NCBI GenBank assembly: GCA_036320915.1
Contig: JAXBDG010000018.1
Location: forward strand, 248,001-312,000
Reading direction: 5' to 3'
DNA length: 64,000 nucleotides
DNA from: Linnemannia elongata
Lineage: Eukaryota > Mortierellomycota > Mortierellomycetes > Mortierellales > Mortierellaceae
The notes below the pieces were generated by a model, which worked only from the letters and a program-made list of their open reading frames with translations, searched no databases and was not told the origin of the DNA. Positions 13,042 through 25,431 of this stretch are shown here, piece after piece (the first letter of the stretch is position 1; the number at the start of each line of letters is the position of its first letter). A program made the position numbers and the translations under genes.

Positions 13042-14178
13042 ATGCCAGCGACGGATTCAATTCCCATGTCCTCGGAGGTCGCAAGGTCAGGAACCCCTCC
13101 ACCCCGTCCTACTGTTGACGTCGAAAACGATACCGACAACGACAGCCAGGGTGGTGACCATGGACAAGATGATACAGGTTACATCCAAACAACAACACAA
13201 CAAGATAACCACCGATTCCGAGAACAGGACCAAAGCAGACTCGATTCTGAAGCTGACGACGATAAAGTCGGCGAGGAAGACGTCCATGAGAATGAGGATG
13301 ATCCAGATTGGGGCGATGACAATGACGACGATGACGACGAAGACGGCTATTTTGAAGAGGAACCGGATCCGGTGTATGTCGCAGATCTACTTCGCCAGAG
13401 CGGGATCGATTGGATGCAATACCCCGATTATGCCACCCACCGTCTTGTCGTTACTTCCAATTCCACCACCGCGGAAGATGCAGCAAGAGAGACAGAGGGA
13501 CAACGGGTTCCTGGTAGACAGTTTTACCGAGTGATGGCCCAGTTCTTAATCCCTGGATCTGCTGTCTTTCGAGATTTCTTGCTCGGCGAGGAAGAGGATG
13601 AGGATGAGGATGAGCAGGAGCAAGAGTTTCGGAAGGAGAGATTGGCTTGTTTGCAGGACGGACCCTTCACCGACAATTCGGATCCTTCCCTCGCCGATAA
13701 CACCTACTTCCAGGACTCCACCCCAAATGCACCAAAGATCGCACACAGTTTACTCGAGCCCTTGGAGCCCTTCATCTACCAACGCTACGCACCCTACACC
13801 CCCATCACCTCCTCCTCCTCCTCGACCGACGCCGACAACACAGACCCATACGCCCACCAACCCTGGATCCACCTCTCCCTCCTTCACCCAGAGCACTTCT
13901 CGGGACTCCTAAAAGCAATGTATACTATGGACCTGGACACTTGGGAAGAGACGTGTTTCTGTCCAGAGACGATAGTAGGAATTATTGAGACGGTGAGGAG
14001 GTTGGAGTGTTGTTCGAGGTTGATGGTGAAGTGTTTGGATTATTTCCGGAAGGTGGAGGATATTCTGGGAGTGGAGGAATTTGAGAAAGACTGGGAGGGA
14101 GGTTTGTTGGAGGAGGTGAGGAGGTTGGTGAGGGCTGCTGTTGAGGGTGGTATGTTGACACCGGATCCCGACCTTTGA
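13042..14178 (+). CDS. Acidic BTB/POZ-like protein
   Basis: This is a single-exon frame of 378 residues from the first ATG after the CT-rich leader. The N-terminal 110 residues are strongly acidic (Asp/Glu runs). The segment FYRVMAQFLIPGSAVFRDFLLG resembles the A2-B3 part of BTB/POZ domains. A long variable acidic and Ser/Pro insertion follows. Then IHLSLLHPEHFSGLLKAMYT and CSRLMVKCLDYFRKV match the characteristic second half of the fold, where strand, helix and the MYT turn are typical. The fold call rests on this pattern only. BTB proteins commonly dimerise and recruit Cullin-3, but no kelch or MATH partner domain is present. The gene is convergent with CDC40, whose stop lies 254 bases away. 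Confidence 0.7.
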   Translation: MPATDSIPMSSEVARSGTPPPRPTVDVENDTDNDSQGGDHGQDDTGYIQTTTQQDNHRFREQDQSRLDSEADDDKVGEEDVHENEDDPDWGDDNDDDDDEDGYFEEEPDPVYVADLLRQSGIDWMQYPDYATHRLVVTSNSTTAEDAARETEGQRVPGRQFYRVMAQFLIPGSAVFRDFLLGEEEDEDEDEQEQEFRKERLACLQDGPFTDNSDPSLADNTYFQDSTPNAPKIAHSLLEPLEPFIYQRYAPYTPITSSSSSTDADNTDPYAHQPWIHLSLLHPEHFSGLLKAMYTMDLDTWEETCFCPETIVGIIETVRRLECCSRLMVKCLDYFRKVEDILGVEEFEKDWEGGLLEEVRRLVRAAVEGGMLTPDPDL

Positions 14179-14431
14179 AAAAAAGGATGGGGATGCATGA
14201 AAAATAAATAAGGCATTGTACAGTCGTTTCTCAAACCCTGAGTGGCATATGATGAATTTGGTGTACAAAGAACGCGAATGGGTCGCATTCATACTTTTTT
14301 TATCTCAACACAAAAAGAAAAAAAAAAGGAAAAGAAATTATGACTACGCTACCGGCTACACATCCCACCCTCCACCCTCCACCCTTCAACATCACAACTC
14401 CTCTCGCCTTGCCAAGAAAATCATCCCGTCA

Positions 14432-16631
14432 TTACACCCAGAGCTTGATGTTAGAATCCCAGGAGGCGGTCGCAAGCAACGAAGTCTCATGAGGATGCCA
14501 GGCAGAGTCAATGACAACCTCGTCATGGGCCTTGAACTTCTTGTGGACCTTGCACGACTTGTAATCCCAGATCCACATATTTCCCTCAGAGTCTCCCGAG
14601 GAGAGGTACCGTCCATCGGGCGAGAAGGATGGCTGACAGGCGTATCCGGCCACCATGTGTCCCGCAAACAGCTTCTTACGGTTCTGGCTGACCCGGTCCT
14701 TGGCGTTGTAGATGTAGATCTTGTTATCCATCGATTGACATGCCAGCCATTTTTCTATTTTGTGCAAAACGGAAACACCTACCTGTTAGCCATTATGTCT
14801 TCATATTGCATGTAACAGAATCAGTAAAAAGCAAAATACAAAAGAGAGGACGTACGGTTGGGGCTGATAGCGATGGCGGGCATGGAGTGCATGTCGGGCT
14901 CAGCAATGAGCTTGATGATGACAGGGATATCAAACTCCCAGACACGAAGCGACTTGTCATCAGAAGTAGTGACAAACCTCCGGTTATCATCCACAAATGT
15001 AATCGTGTTGACAGCTCCCAAATGCTGATCATACTCCTGTGTCACATCTCCAGACCTTGCATCGAACTGATACACCTTGTGATCCGAACAACCTGCCAAA
15101 AACACGTTCTGCTTATCTTCATCCGGGTTGAACTTGACCACAAAGGGGATGGTCTTTTTGGAGAACGTTGCCTTGCACTGTCCTGTTTCTGTGTCCCAGA
15201 GCTTGATGTTGCGGTCGTAGGATGCACTCAAGAACTCTGTGCCCTTGTTGTTGAAGTTCACATCCCGAACTGCCTTGGAGTGACCCATGTATGTGCGCAA
15301 CACCCTACGGTCGTGATACACATCCCAGATCTATTATTTTGTATGATCGTGAGCGTGTTAGTTCTCACTCTCACTTTTGCGGCATTAACGAGCATCGACT
15401 TCTGAACAATGAAGCAAGATGTTACCTTGATTTTGGAGTCCATGCTTCCGGACAAGAGCAAATGCGCAGATTTTGGAAAGTAGCGGATGGCAGAAACGCC
15501 CTTGGTGTGTCCAGTATAGGTGTGCAACAGCTTCTTTGGTACAAAGCAAGTCTGCGTTCCAGGCTCGCCGTTCAAGTTGACATCCAGATCCAGAGGGACA
15601 TGCATGTAGGTCCTTCCCATATAATCGTGCTCCTCCTTGCCATGGAAAACGGTCGTCTCTGATCCGTTGGCGACAGCCTTGGCGGGGGTTGCCTTGTTCC
15701 TTGCCTGCTTCTCCAACTCTGCTGCTTCACGCTGCTTGTCGTGCACATCCCTCTCCTCCTCTGTGGGTCCGCTCAGCTCGCCAATGCCATCTCCTTCGAA
15801 GGTTGCCCATGGTCCTCTATAAGCGTTTTCGCCCTCTAGTACCGAAGGGTCTCCTCGTGTCTGTCTCTTTTTCTGGTTCTGGTTGTTGCGAAGATGCTTC
15901 GGCACCTTGTCCCATATCGTCGCACCTATCGTTTAACAAAGTAATTACGGCCAGGATGTTAAATGGTTGATCCATGAATGCACCCAAACCATGTAGCCTC
16001 AGCGAAGATAGAGAAACCCGAACCAAAGGGGACCAAGAAGCAACGTACCATCCATCTCTTTGGCTTTATCGACATCTCCAACAAATCCTGTACCCTTCTT
16101 TCCAGATCCAGTCTGTCCGTTATCATCAACGCTCAAGACACTGGGGTCCTTTGCGAATCCAAACGCAGCATAGGACTGTTGCTGTGTCCTGAAGTCGTGT
16201 TCCGAAAACATGTTTTCCTCGACATGACCCGTCCAGACGTTCCTGCGGACTTCCTGGGTTTTGGATGCAAAGGGATTGACGGGTCCTTGGACTGGTTGGA
16301 TCATTGAGTCGTAGTTGAGGTTGACAGAGAGCGTTGTGTCTGTGGGGTTGGTATAGATGTGGCGCGCGTAGGTTGGGTCCTGTTCGTTAAAGAATGATGA
16401 GGTAGTTAGTGTCAGCTATCGCGGATACTTGGCGACAGGAATAATGCACATGCAAGGGCCGTTGAGCGAGTGAAAAGAAAGAGAAGTAGGATAGGATACC
16501 TCGAGGCTGACATCAGGCGCGACGTTGACTTGGAGGGAGGTGGATGTAATCTTTGCGACCTTTGCAGGTTTGCGAGAGGACGAGTCCTCGCTGTCTGATG
16601 AGCTTCCGTATCCCTGTGCAATCAAGTCCAT
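14432..16631 (-). CDS. CDC40: Pre-mRNA-processing factor 17 (WD40 splicing factor)
   Basis: Five exons read on the minus strand: 16631-16500, 16379-16049, 15925-15426, 15330-14856 and 14754-14432, giving 586 residues, close to the 579 of the human protein. The N-terminus is [18 protein letters not shown]. The conserved linker before the propeller ([27 protein letters not shown]) and seven WD40 repeats follow, starting at [19 protein letters not shown] and ending [10 protein letters not shown]. It is the ortholog of Prp17/Cdc40, which acts with the spliceosome at the second catalytic step and is linked to cell-cycle progression in yeast. All four introns are GT-AG and the repeat register is preserved across each. 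Head-to-head with the isomerase gene at 17052. Confidence 0.96.
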
Positions 16632-17051
16632 CCTGAGAGTAACAACGAGTGGAGAAGAATGAGAGAGAAGAAATGAAAAAGGGTGTGGAGTGAGAGAAAT
16701 AACGCCTCCCTTCACTCCATGCAACTTTGACAGAAAAGCGAGATCTCTTTTTTAACTCAAAGCCACTCTGGGGCAAGATGGGTCACGTGAAAAGGGTGAT
16801 CGAGAGTGTTCACTTCAGTCTGCGGCAAATTAGAGACGCGGTGGACCGACATAGAGCAGAAGTAGCAAGAGGAGCTGCCGTTGGTTGGTCGAAGGAAAGA
16901 GACAGACAGATACCCCGCTTTTTTACTTTCACCTCCACTTTACTCGGCATATCTTCTCCCTTCTTCTTCTTCTACTTCTTCTTCTCTAACTCATTCGCCT
17001 TCCTCTTCTCTACTCTACCTCCTCTCTCCCATTCACACAACGAACACAACC
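16632..17051. promoter_or_regulatory. Shared divergent promoter region, CDC40 / enoyl-CoA isomerase
   Basis: Only 420 bases separate the two start codons, which face away from each other, so both promoters must lie here. The isomerase side ends in a CT-rich leader (about 16955-17035). No specific transcription factor site is claimed. Confidence 0.55.
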
Positions 17052-19169
17052 ATGTCTATGCCAACAGATCTCGACACCTTCGACATCAAGCTTCTCGAGC
17101 ACGGCGTCTGCGTGATTGCATTCAACCGGCCCAAGAGGTACAATGCCCTCAACCCCCAGGTCTACGACCAGTGGGGCCGCGCCCTCGAGTGGGCTGCCAA
17201 ATCCGACGACGTTCGTGTTGTTGTCCTCACAGGCAATGGCAAATATTATACTTCGGGACAAGAGTTGGCTATCCCTGACTCGAGCGAGCTTGAGGAGGGC
17301 GTTGAGGCCGCCTACAAGAGGCGATCCGGATACACTGAGTAAGTCCAAGTCCGCTTCGTTGGCATTCTGAGGTGGAGGGGAATTTCAAATTGGAAGTGAC
17401 TTGTTCATTTCTTTTTTCATGTGAAGAAGAGGAAGCAATTGGAGTCAAATCTAGAAAGGTGACAGACCTTTTGCAACCGTTGTCGTTCCTTCTTACCTAT
17501 GCTAATATTGCCTTTCCGTTGTTCATTTGGGACAATAGGAAGGTTGTTGTTGAGTTGATCAACTTCCCCAAGCTCATTATTGCTGCCATTCAAGGTACAA
17601 ACAGTAGAATTATTTGGAGTCAGTCTATGCAGATACACTTGGGAACCGACATGCGGACTTGAACACACAGCACAATTGGCATCTCCGGAGTAAATGAGCA
17701 TTGGAGAGAAGAGAGGGAGAAATTGTTTGTTGATAGCCACTCCACTTCCCTTAGTCGCAAGAGAGGGAAAGGAGGAAAGGGCCCTTCTGCGTGCCGAGCC
17801 CAATGGATGGCTCTCTTTTGTGTGCATACATATGCAGAAGTGTGGGGATGCAACTTCCTTTTTCTTTCTTGGTTGAACACACACACAGAAAAGTAGAATC
17901 AGGGTCAACATTGTCAATAACCAACTGAAGCATCCAGCCGACAGTCAACAAACCCGATCGAAAAAAAAAAAAAAATACATTTCCCGGATCATGGATCACA
18001 CGGAGCAAAAGTAAAAGTAGAAATCCTTCTCCCACAATCCTTTAAAGAAGGGGAAAACTCAAATCCACCAGCCGATCGGCAGGGGGGACAAATATCAACA
18101 TACACACACCACAAACACCTTTCTTCACACGCCTCCATACTACAACAAACAAACACATACATACATTGACCATCCGTACCGATAATTGATCTACCGTTGC
18201 TTCGATCCCTTATTCAGTTACAGTTCAGGGAACTAACTTGTTACCTTACATTCTCTTCTCGTTAGGCCCTGTCATCGGATTCGGTGTTACGTCCTCTGCT
18301 ATCTGCGATGTCATTTACACTGTCCCCGACGCCACCTTCAACACTCCCTTCATGCAGCTCGGTACGCCTCAATCGACCTATCTACAGCTCACATCGGCAC
18401 TGTCGATCACAAAAAGTACTCATTGACTCACACTCGTTCACTTCACTGGACTTTGAACATAGGTTTCTGCGCTGAAGCTTGCTCTTCAATCCTCTTCCCT
18501 CGGTAAGTCCTTGCACCCTTTTATCCGATTTTAGCGGTCATGTCAGTCCGGACGCATTAAATAACACCAACCGTTGACGTTGATCGCCGTTCATACTTTA
18601 GCATCATGGGATACTCTCGTGCCAACGAGATGTTGGTAAGTGATTTGTCAACGGGCACACTCTCAGCTATAGTATATGGCAATGCAGGCTGAAGCTGATG
18701 CAATTGAACCTGGATTCTAACATTTCACGCTCCTTCACTTTGTACGATGTAGCTGATGGGCCGCAAGTTCACAGCACAGGAGATGAAGGAGGCTGGCATG
18801 GTTGCAAGAATCTTCCCCAAGGAGACATTCATGGAGGAGGTCATCAAGGCTGCCACTGTTGCTGCCAAATACCCACCTCAGGCCATGAAGGATACCAAGC
18901 GCTTGATCCGTGAGCACGAATTGAAATTCTTGGAAGATGTCAACACCAAGGAGATGATCCTCTTGGGTCAGAGAATGGCCTCTGAAGAGTCTGCCAACGC
19001 CATCGTTGAGTTCATGAGTAAGTTCATGAATTTTGGTGCTGTTTTTAAAGGAAGCTGTTGTCAATGGAATACTATAGGTCAACTAACACCACTTGTACTG
19101 TTTTGCATGATTTGCAATGTGATGAATAGTGGCCAAGCACGATCGCAAGGAGAAGGCCAAGTTGTAAAA
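17052..19169 (+). CDS. ECI1: Peroxisomal enoyl-CoA hydratase/isomerase family protein
   Basis: Seven exons are proposed: 17052-17338, 17539-17594, 18266-18361, 18463-18502, 18602-18635, 18753-19017 and 19132-19169, giving 271 residues. The crotonase core is visible: IAFNRPKRYNALNPQVYDQW, NGKYYTSGQELA (oxyanion region), AAIQGPVIGFGV (second oxyanion region) and NTPFMQLGFCAEACSSILFPRIMG. In the last motif Glu151 sits at the position of the catalytic Glu of delta3,delta2-enoyl-CoA isomerases (PECI/Eci1 type). The C-terminus AKL is a peroxisomal targeting signal type 1, so it probably acts in peroxisomal beta-oxidation of unsaturated fatty acids. Exons as short as 34 and 40 nt keep frame and homology, which supports the joins. 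The 671-nt second intron is unusually long. The gene symbol is given by functional class and is not a proven orthology. Confidence 0.92.
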
Positions 19170-20883
19170 AAGTTGTGTATGTATTATCTTGTTCTATCGA
19201 ACACCGAAAAATAAAACTTGAATCAAAGAAAGGATCCTTCTTTTGTCCACCTTTTTCACATTTTTTGATCTTTGAGTTCTTTGGACTCCGAACAACGAAG
19301 AGAGGCACCGCATCACGTGAATCGGGGGTATAAAAGTGACATTTTCGCGCGCCAGCTTTGTCCTTCCTTATCCTTCACTTCCACCACCCACCATGCCGTC
19401 CATCCATCCTTCCTGCCACTGATCAGATCAGATCGATCCATCCATCCTCATCCGATGTTTGCGTCCCATCCATCCGTCTTTCCCAAAGACCAACCGGTAT
19501 CCGATGACTACCTCCATCGATGACTTCTCCTTTTTGCGTTTACGCATTGGTCGTTCGATCGATGATCCCATCCACCGTCTGTCTCTGATCTGTCAATTCA
19601 AAGATACGCGATCTAAAACACACAAGGTATGCATCCAAGACCCCCATTTCCAATTCCTTTCACACCCTGCCCCCTTCCCCCTCGTTCCTCCTTCGCTTTT
19701 GCAGCATCAATAAGATGACAACAATATGCTACTTTAACCCAGCTCGTTTAAGGACAAAATACGTTCCTCATGAGATGAAGTTAAATCTGACACATGCTCA
19801 AAGCACCTTTCCCTTTGGTTCGATCTGATCCCCCTCCCCCTTCCTTCAAGAAGAAAAAGAAGAAGCATTGAAAACTAACATCTTCGTTTATTTTTTGTGC
19901 ATTCAGATTACTAATGCGAGTATCCTGCGACATGCAGGATCAAGATGCCAATTGGAACAAGTGACTATTGTACGACGACGACGACACGTAGATCGATACG
20001 TGACAATGCAAGCTTGCTAAGGACCTTTGTTGCATTAACGAATGTGGCTGGCTTGTTTGTTGCATGGCTTGGCCAAAGGTAAGCTCCTTGTTACGCGTGC
20101 ATATGCATAATGTTTGCTCGAGAAGTGTAGTGAATGACAAGATTCTCAAATAAAAACAAACTCCCAAAAAAAAAAAAAAAAAAAAAATTCTCAATGCTTG
20201 AAATGACGATATTGAACCGTGAATGCGTAGTGGGTGTGCCAAGAAGGATGAAAAAGGTGAAAAGCGAAACGAGTGGATCGATCAAAGAAAGAAAGAAAAG
20301 GAAGGCCGTTGGTGAATGGATTTTTCTGAGAAAAGAAAAAAAAAAATTACCTTTTTGCGGAGGGTGGGACAAGAAGAGAGAGATGACTACAGCCGTTGCA
20401 GCAAGAGATATGACGTTGATGAAACAAGCCTTGAAGGGTGAACAAGGGTCTCTTTTGTAAGGAATTGTGAATGCGAGTAGTGAGTACGAGTGTCATTAGT
20501 GAGAGAGACAAAGAAACCAATAAATAGCAAGGTAGGGTCACCCATTCCATCCACTCCAGTCTCTCTATTCCTGTTCTCTTCTTCTTTTCCTTGTACCTCT
20601 CTCACCTCTCTTTTTGCCCTTGGCCCTTTTGCTGACTTGAATTCCCCTCCTCCTTTACCAGCGGCAGTCTAGCCCCTCCTCCTCCTCCTCCCCTTTGGAT
20701 TTTCTTTTTCTTTTCCCCTCTCTCTCTTTACTTTCTTTCTTTCCCTTCCCTTTCCTTCTCTCCCTTATCCTCCTCCCTCCCTGTTTTCCTCCTCCACATA
20801 ATCGCCTTACTTGATCCTACTTGCCTTCTTTTTTTCCCCCTTCCATCCTTCTTGCACACAGACACACGATCACCATCACCGCC
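19170..20883. other. Intergenic region, no gene seen
   Basis: This 1.7 kb gap has A runs near 20165-20188 and 20336-20346 and a CT-rich leader (about 20560-20790) before the phosphatase start. The overlapping frames on both strands are short and low complexity, so none is supported. Confidence 0.5.
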
Positions 20884-23290
20884 ATGCTCGGAAGGAACGC
20901 TGCCCGCCCCTTCGGCATGTCCCCCTCCCGCATCGTCGCTGTCTACAGCACAGCTGCCTCCCATCGGATAGCTCACTGGATCGCACGCCCCTTTGCCAGT
21001 GTCCATATGCATCGCTACATCACTGCCGCCCCTCAACTCCTCCTCACAAACACAACCACAACCTCCTCCTCCTCCTCGCTCGACTCTGTCCTCCCCGCTC
21101 TTGCTGTCGCACCCGGAACCACTTCTGTCGCTGGAATCCATACCTCGGCAGTTTCATTACAGCAACACCAACAACAGTCTCAGGTCCATAATCAGGTGCT
21201 GCAGCAGGACCAACAAGCTCCCTTATCTGACAAACAAGCTCCAATAGATGCTACTACTGGCACTAGTACCTCTTCTACTGCCACTGTCGCTTCAGCAACT
21301 TCGTCTGCAGCTGCCAGTTCACCTTCGACAGTACAGACACCAGGATCACAAATTGCATTCAACTATCTATTGGCGGCCTCGTGGCACCCGAAATCCCGAC
21401 ACAGGAAGGCGTCTTCCGCCCTATCGGCTTCCGGATCATCATCATCCAGTGCCTCAAGCTCCGAAGACGAGAACGACGAATCCAAGACAAAGTGGTGGAA
21501 ACAAAAACTGAGAGCAGGAAAGGTTGATGCTGGAGAGGATGCCTTCTTCCATGTCTCTACCCCAAGCCGAGTTGCTTTGGGTGTTGCCGACGGTGTCGGA
21601 GGATGGTCTGAGGTGAGTTTTTGTTGCTGGTGGGAGGTTGTTTTTTTTGGCTGTGTATATGCTGTTGCAGTTTTTTTTGCTCACTTCCTTGTTCGACTGC
21701 ATGCTTTGTGTTTTTTCTGTATGTGTTTATTATTTTCACGGAATATTGGAATGTGATCCTTTATTTTCTATCTCTTCTTGTTGGCAAAAGGATTGAAAGA
21801 ACAAAAGGAAGAGAGAAGGATGTCTTGACAAACATCCAGGAGCATGAACAGAACAAAAGGGATCGATTGATAGGGGTGCTTGACGGGAGACCTATTTATT
21901 ATCTGGTATACTGTTCTGAATGAGAGAAAATGCTCGCTTGTCAAACATCCAGGCTTATTGACGAGAAAAAGAGGTTGCTTGTATTGTGGGATGGAGTTGT
22001 TGTTCGTGCCTTTTCAAGGCGGCTTGTTCAACCATGACTTCACCAATACACACCCATGTTTGAGGGTGCGCTTGTGTAAAGATAAAAACTGTGGTTAGCA
22101 GGATAAATGGTTACACCTTTCAACCCACCCGAGTCGTTGTACTCTCATGTTGCGCAAAACAACAAATCTGATTTCAAATTATCCACGTTATTCACCCATC
22201 TATTCTTCCTCTTCGTTATTGATAGGTTGGAGTGGATCCTGCTCTGTTCTCCTGGGCACTCATGGACAATGCGGAAGCTGTGGCTCGTTTGACCGACGTG
22301 GCCCAATCTGGAGCAGATGCAAAGGATAACCAGGCAGACCGCAGCACCAGCAAGATCCCTCTGGATGCACAGTCAATCCTCGATGGTGCCTACAGTGAGC
22401 TGGTTCAGAGCGGCAAGGTTGAAGCAGGTACAAAATAACTGTCTACTGCGCTCATATGACCTTTGGCGTGGGAAGATAAAAACAATAGCAGCGCTCCATG
22501 GAATTGTTACCACAAATATATGTAGTCATGCACACACGAGTGCACACACCATTGGACTTTGGACACTGACATGTCCTTCTCGCTCTCCTTTTCAATTATA
22601 GGATCAAGTACTGCGTGTATCCTCTCGCTCTGCAAGGTCACAGGAACTCTTCGTGCATCTAACTTGGGTGACAGTGCCTACCTGCTCATCCGTGACAACA
22701 AGTGCATCTATGAATCACCTTCTCAACAGCACTTTTGGAACTGCCCCTATCAGCTTACAGTTCTGCCACCAGGATACCCAGGTGCGAAGCAGCACGTCAT
22801 GGACATGCCCAAGGATGCTGCCCAGACGACACACCAGTTGCAGGATGGAGATGTGATTGTTTTGGCGACTGATGGATTCTGGGACAATGTCTTTACCAAG
22901 GAGGCAATCGAATTGGTCGACAGGGAATTGGGCGATGTCATCCAACAGACCAAGGGTGGACTGGCACAGGGCGCCTCGGTCGAAGATGTTGTTGGAAGAG
23001 TGCGGGCGCTCTCTCAGCGATTGACCAACACTGCCCGTCGTTTCTCACTTGATCAAAAGCGGAGGACACCCTTCAGTCAGAGTGCCAGACATATCCGTTC
23101 CGGAGGGTACGTTTCCTTTGTGCCCATATGCACTTTTGATTGCGTGTCTGTATCAATTGAACGACAAGTATTTGTTTTCTAATGCGCTTTTGTTTTTGCC
23201 TTTGAATCATTTTCTGTTAATAGCAAAGTGGATGATATCACTGTTATTGTCACTCTTGTTCGTGCTCTGGCCAACAACGAGCATTCATAG
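20884..23290 (+). CDS. PTC7: Mitochondrial PP2C-type protein phosphatase
   Basis: Four exons are proposed: 20884-21612, 22226-22427, 22602-23106 and 23224-23290, giving 500 residues. The N-terminus (MLGRNAARPFGMSPSRIVAV) is rich in Arg and Ser and lacks acids, as expected for a mitochondrial presequence. A disordered Ser/Thr/Gln region to about residue 160 follows. The PP2C core then has AFNYLLAASWHPK, GEDAFFHV, ALGVADGVGGWSE, LRASNLGDSAYLLIR, VLATDGFWDN (about 400) and VDDITVIVTLV (about 485), which carry the metal-binding Asp residues. This motif set is that of the PTC7/PPTC7 subfamily, which regulates mitochondrial functions including coenzyme Q synthesis. The 613-nt first intron stays open for 48 codons in the exon 1 frame (see findings). 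Confidence 0.94.
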
Positions 23291-23851
23291 TTGATCGCCC
23301 ATGTGGAGTCAATTGCTTGTTACTCTACTCGCTAGACATTCACACCTTCTACCTTTTGATTTTTTTTTTTTTTTCTGTCGTGGCCGCTGTATGCTTATGT
23401 TTTCGTTTATCCAAGAACACCTCTCCCTCCCCACTCTCGTTTTCTCTAGACTCTATCTCTTTTCTTCCACTCTGTAAAATACATTTTCAAAAAGAACACT
23501 TCATGAGAGGCTTTGGTTTAATATGGGCGAAGCAGACCGTGATGGATGTGGAGGCGAGTGTGTTGCCGTTCAAGAAAAGTATAGCTCTCTCTCCTCTCTG
23601 TGTGCCACTATTCTTGCCGCGTTTCTCTCAGTTGTCAATTGCTGCAACAGGTACTGGCAAAAGACAATGTCAACTGTGTGCACATTTTTTCCTTTCTTCA
23701 GGCCGCATGTGTAAGGACACGCGTGACGTGCGTTTTGGATGTGCCTGCCTGTGTCTCGCCGTGTGGTACTCTTTGTCGCGCTGCTCACGCCTCTACTTTT
23801 TCCACCTCCTTTCATCAACAACCTCTCACGCTCTGAACGAAACAAGAAACC
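23291..23851. other. Intergenic region between PTC7 and RAM2
   Basis: No gene is seen in these 560 bases. They contain a T run (23360-23375) and serve as 3' UTR of the phosphatase and promoter/leader of the transferase gene. Confidence 0.5.
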
Positions 23852-25431
23852 ATGGCCGAACAACAGGACGACGTACCCTTCTACCAAAAGCCCGAGTGGG
23901 CCGACGTCGTGCCCATCCCTCAGGATGACGGACCCAACCCCCTCGTCCCCATCGCCTACACCCGAGAATGTATGACCATGCCTTCGTTGCGTCTGCCAGT
24001 GTCTGTCAGAAGAACGCCAAGTCAACTTGCATTTCGTTGTTACTCACAGTTGAGGAATCTCTTTGAAACTTTGAATAGATTCGACAACGATGGATTACTT
24101 TAGGGCAATGTGCCGAGCGCAGGAGAAGAGCGAGCGTGCATTGGATCTCACAAAGATTGTAATCGAGTTGAGTCCGTCCCACTACACGGTCTGGTATGGC
24201 ACAGCGGCAATACGACACAACATAACATACGCGGTTGTCAGGGCATATCGGCGACAGATTGAAAACAACCTAGGATAATAATTAACACGACCTTTTTCAT
24301 GTGGTCTTCATCCTTTGCAAAATGGACGAAATAGGTATTACCGCCAGCAGCTGTTGAAGGAGCTGAACAAGGATCTGAAGAGCGAGCTGGAGTGGATCGA
24401 ATGGATGGTCAACGAGCACCCAAAGTCCTACCAGATCTGGCACCACCGCCAAGTCATCGTCGGACGCATTGCCCAATCCCTCTTCCCCTCCACCACCACC
24501 ACCTCTTCCAGCACACTGTCAACAGCGCAATCAACAGAAGCAGCATTCGCATTCGATGACCTACCTGAGGCACTAAAGACCACTGCTCAGGAGCTGGTCA
24601 AGTCCGAGCTGGAATTCATCGCGGAGTCATTGAAGGACGACACCAAGAACTATCATGCCTGGTCATACCGTCAATGGGTGCTGGCTCATTTTGGACAAGG
24701 CCCTTGGTGGACTAGGGAGTTGGCCTATACAGAGGAGTTGCTCGAGGAGGATGTGAGGAATAACTCTGCATGGAATCAGAGATATTTCGTGGTTACTAAT
24801 GGGCCTGGTGGACTTACTGAAGAGGATGTTCAACGGGAAGTCCAGTAAGTTTTATTTGGGTTTATGCCTGTTAATGTTTAATGTGTTCGTACTCAGTTTG
24901 TGGTATTTAATTACTCGATGATATTGCCTCTAACAAGTTCTTTTTATCTGTTTTTACGTGATGTTGTGTCGTAGGTTTGCAAAGTCCAAGATTGAGAAGA
25001 CTCCCAGCAACGAAAGTCCATGGGTTTACCTCACTGGGTAAGAATCGTCATCATCACTATTTTCGGTCTACTCACGGCCCAATTGACACTTTACTGTCCA
25101 GTACTTGCAGGACCTTACAAAAAATACCTAACACTCCCTTTCATTTCATGGCATGACAAACAGGGTGCTGAGAAAGGGAAACCACCCGGTGACAGAGATC
25201 AAGGAGTTTTGCGAGGGCCTGCTGTCAGTCACTCGTGCCAACTTTTCGCCATTCGTCCATGCGACATTGCTGGATATCTATGAGATTGAGGCCAAGGAAC
25301 AGCGGTCGGCGGCCAGTGTTGAGAAGGCCAAGGAGGAGGCCATTATGCTCGCCGAAAAGGTCGATAGCATCCGGAGCAAGTACTGGAACTGGAGGAAGTC
25401 ACAGCTCCAGAAGATTGATGTTGTGGCATAA
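23852..25431 (+). CDS. RAM2: Protein farnesyltransferase / geranylgeranyltransferase type I alpha subunit
   Basis: Five exons are proposed: 23852-23969, 24079-24193, 24335-24844, 24975-25037 and 25164-25431, giving 357 residues. Prenyltransferase alpha repeats are visible: YSTTMDYFRAM with PSHYTVWYYRQQLLK, LEWIEWMVNEHPKSYQIWHHR, LEFIAESLKDDTKNYHAWSYR, ELLEEDVRNNSAWNQRYFV, and a fifth with NESPWVYLTG. This is the helical-hairpin subunit shared by both CaaX prenyltransferases, which lipidate Ras and Rho-type GTPases in the cytosol with a beta subunit encoded elsewhere. A Thr/Ser-rich insertion lies between repeats 2 and 3 (about residues 120-140). Each intron restores the repeat register, so the model is strong. 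Confidence 0.95.
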
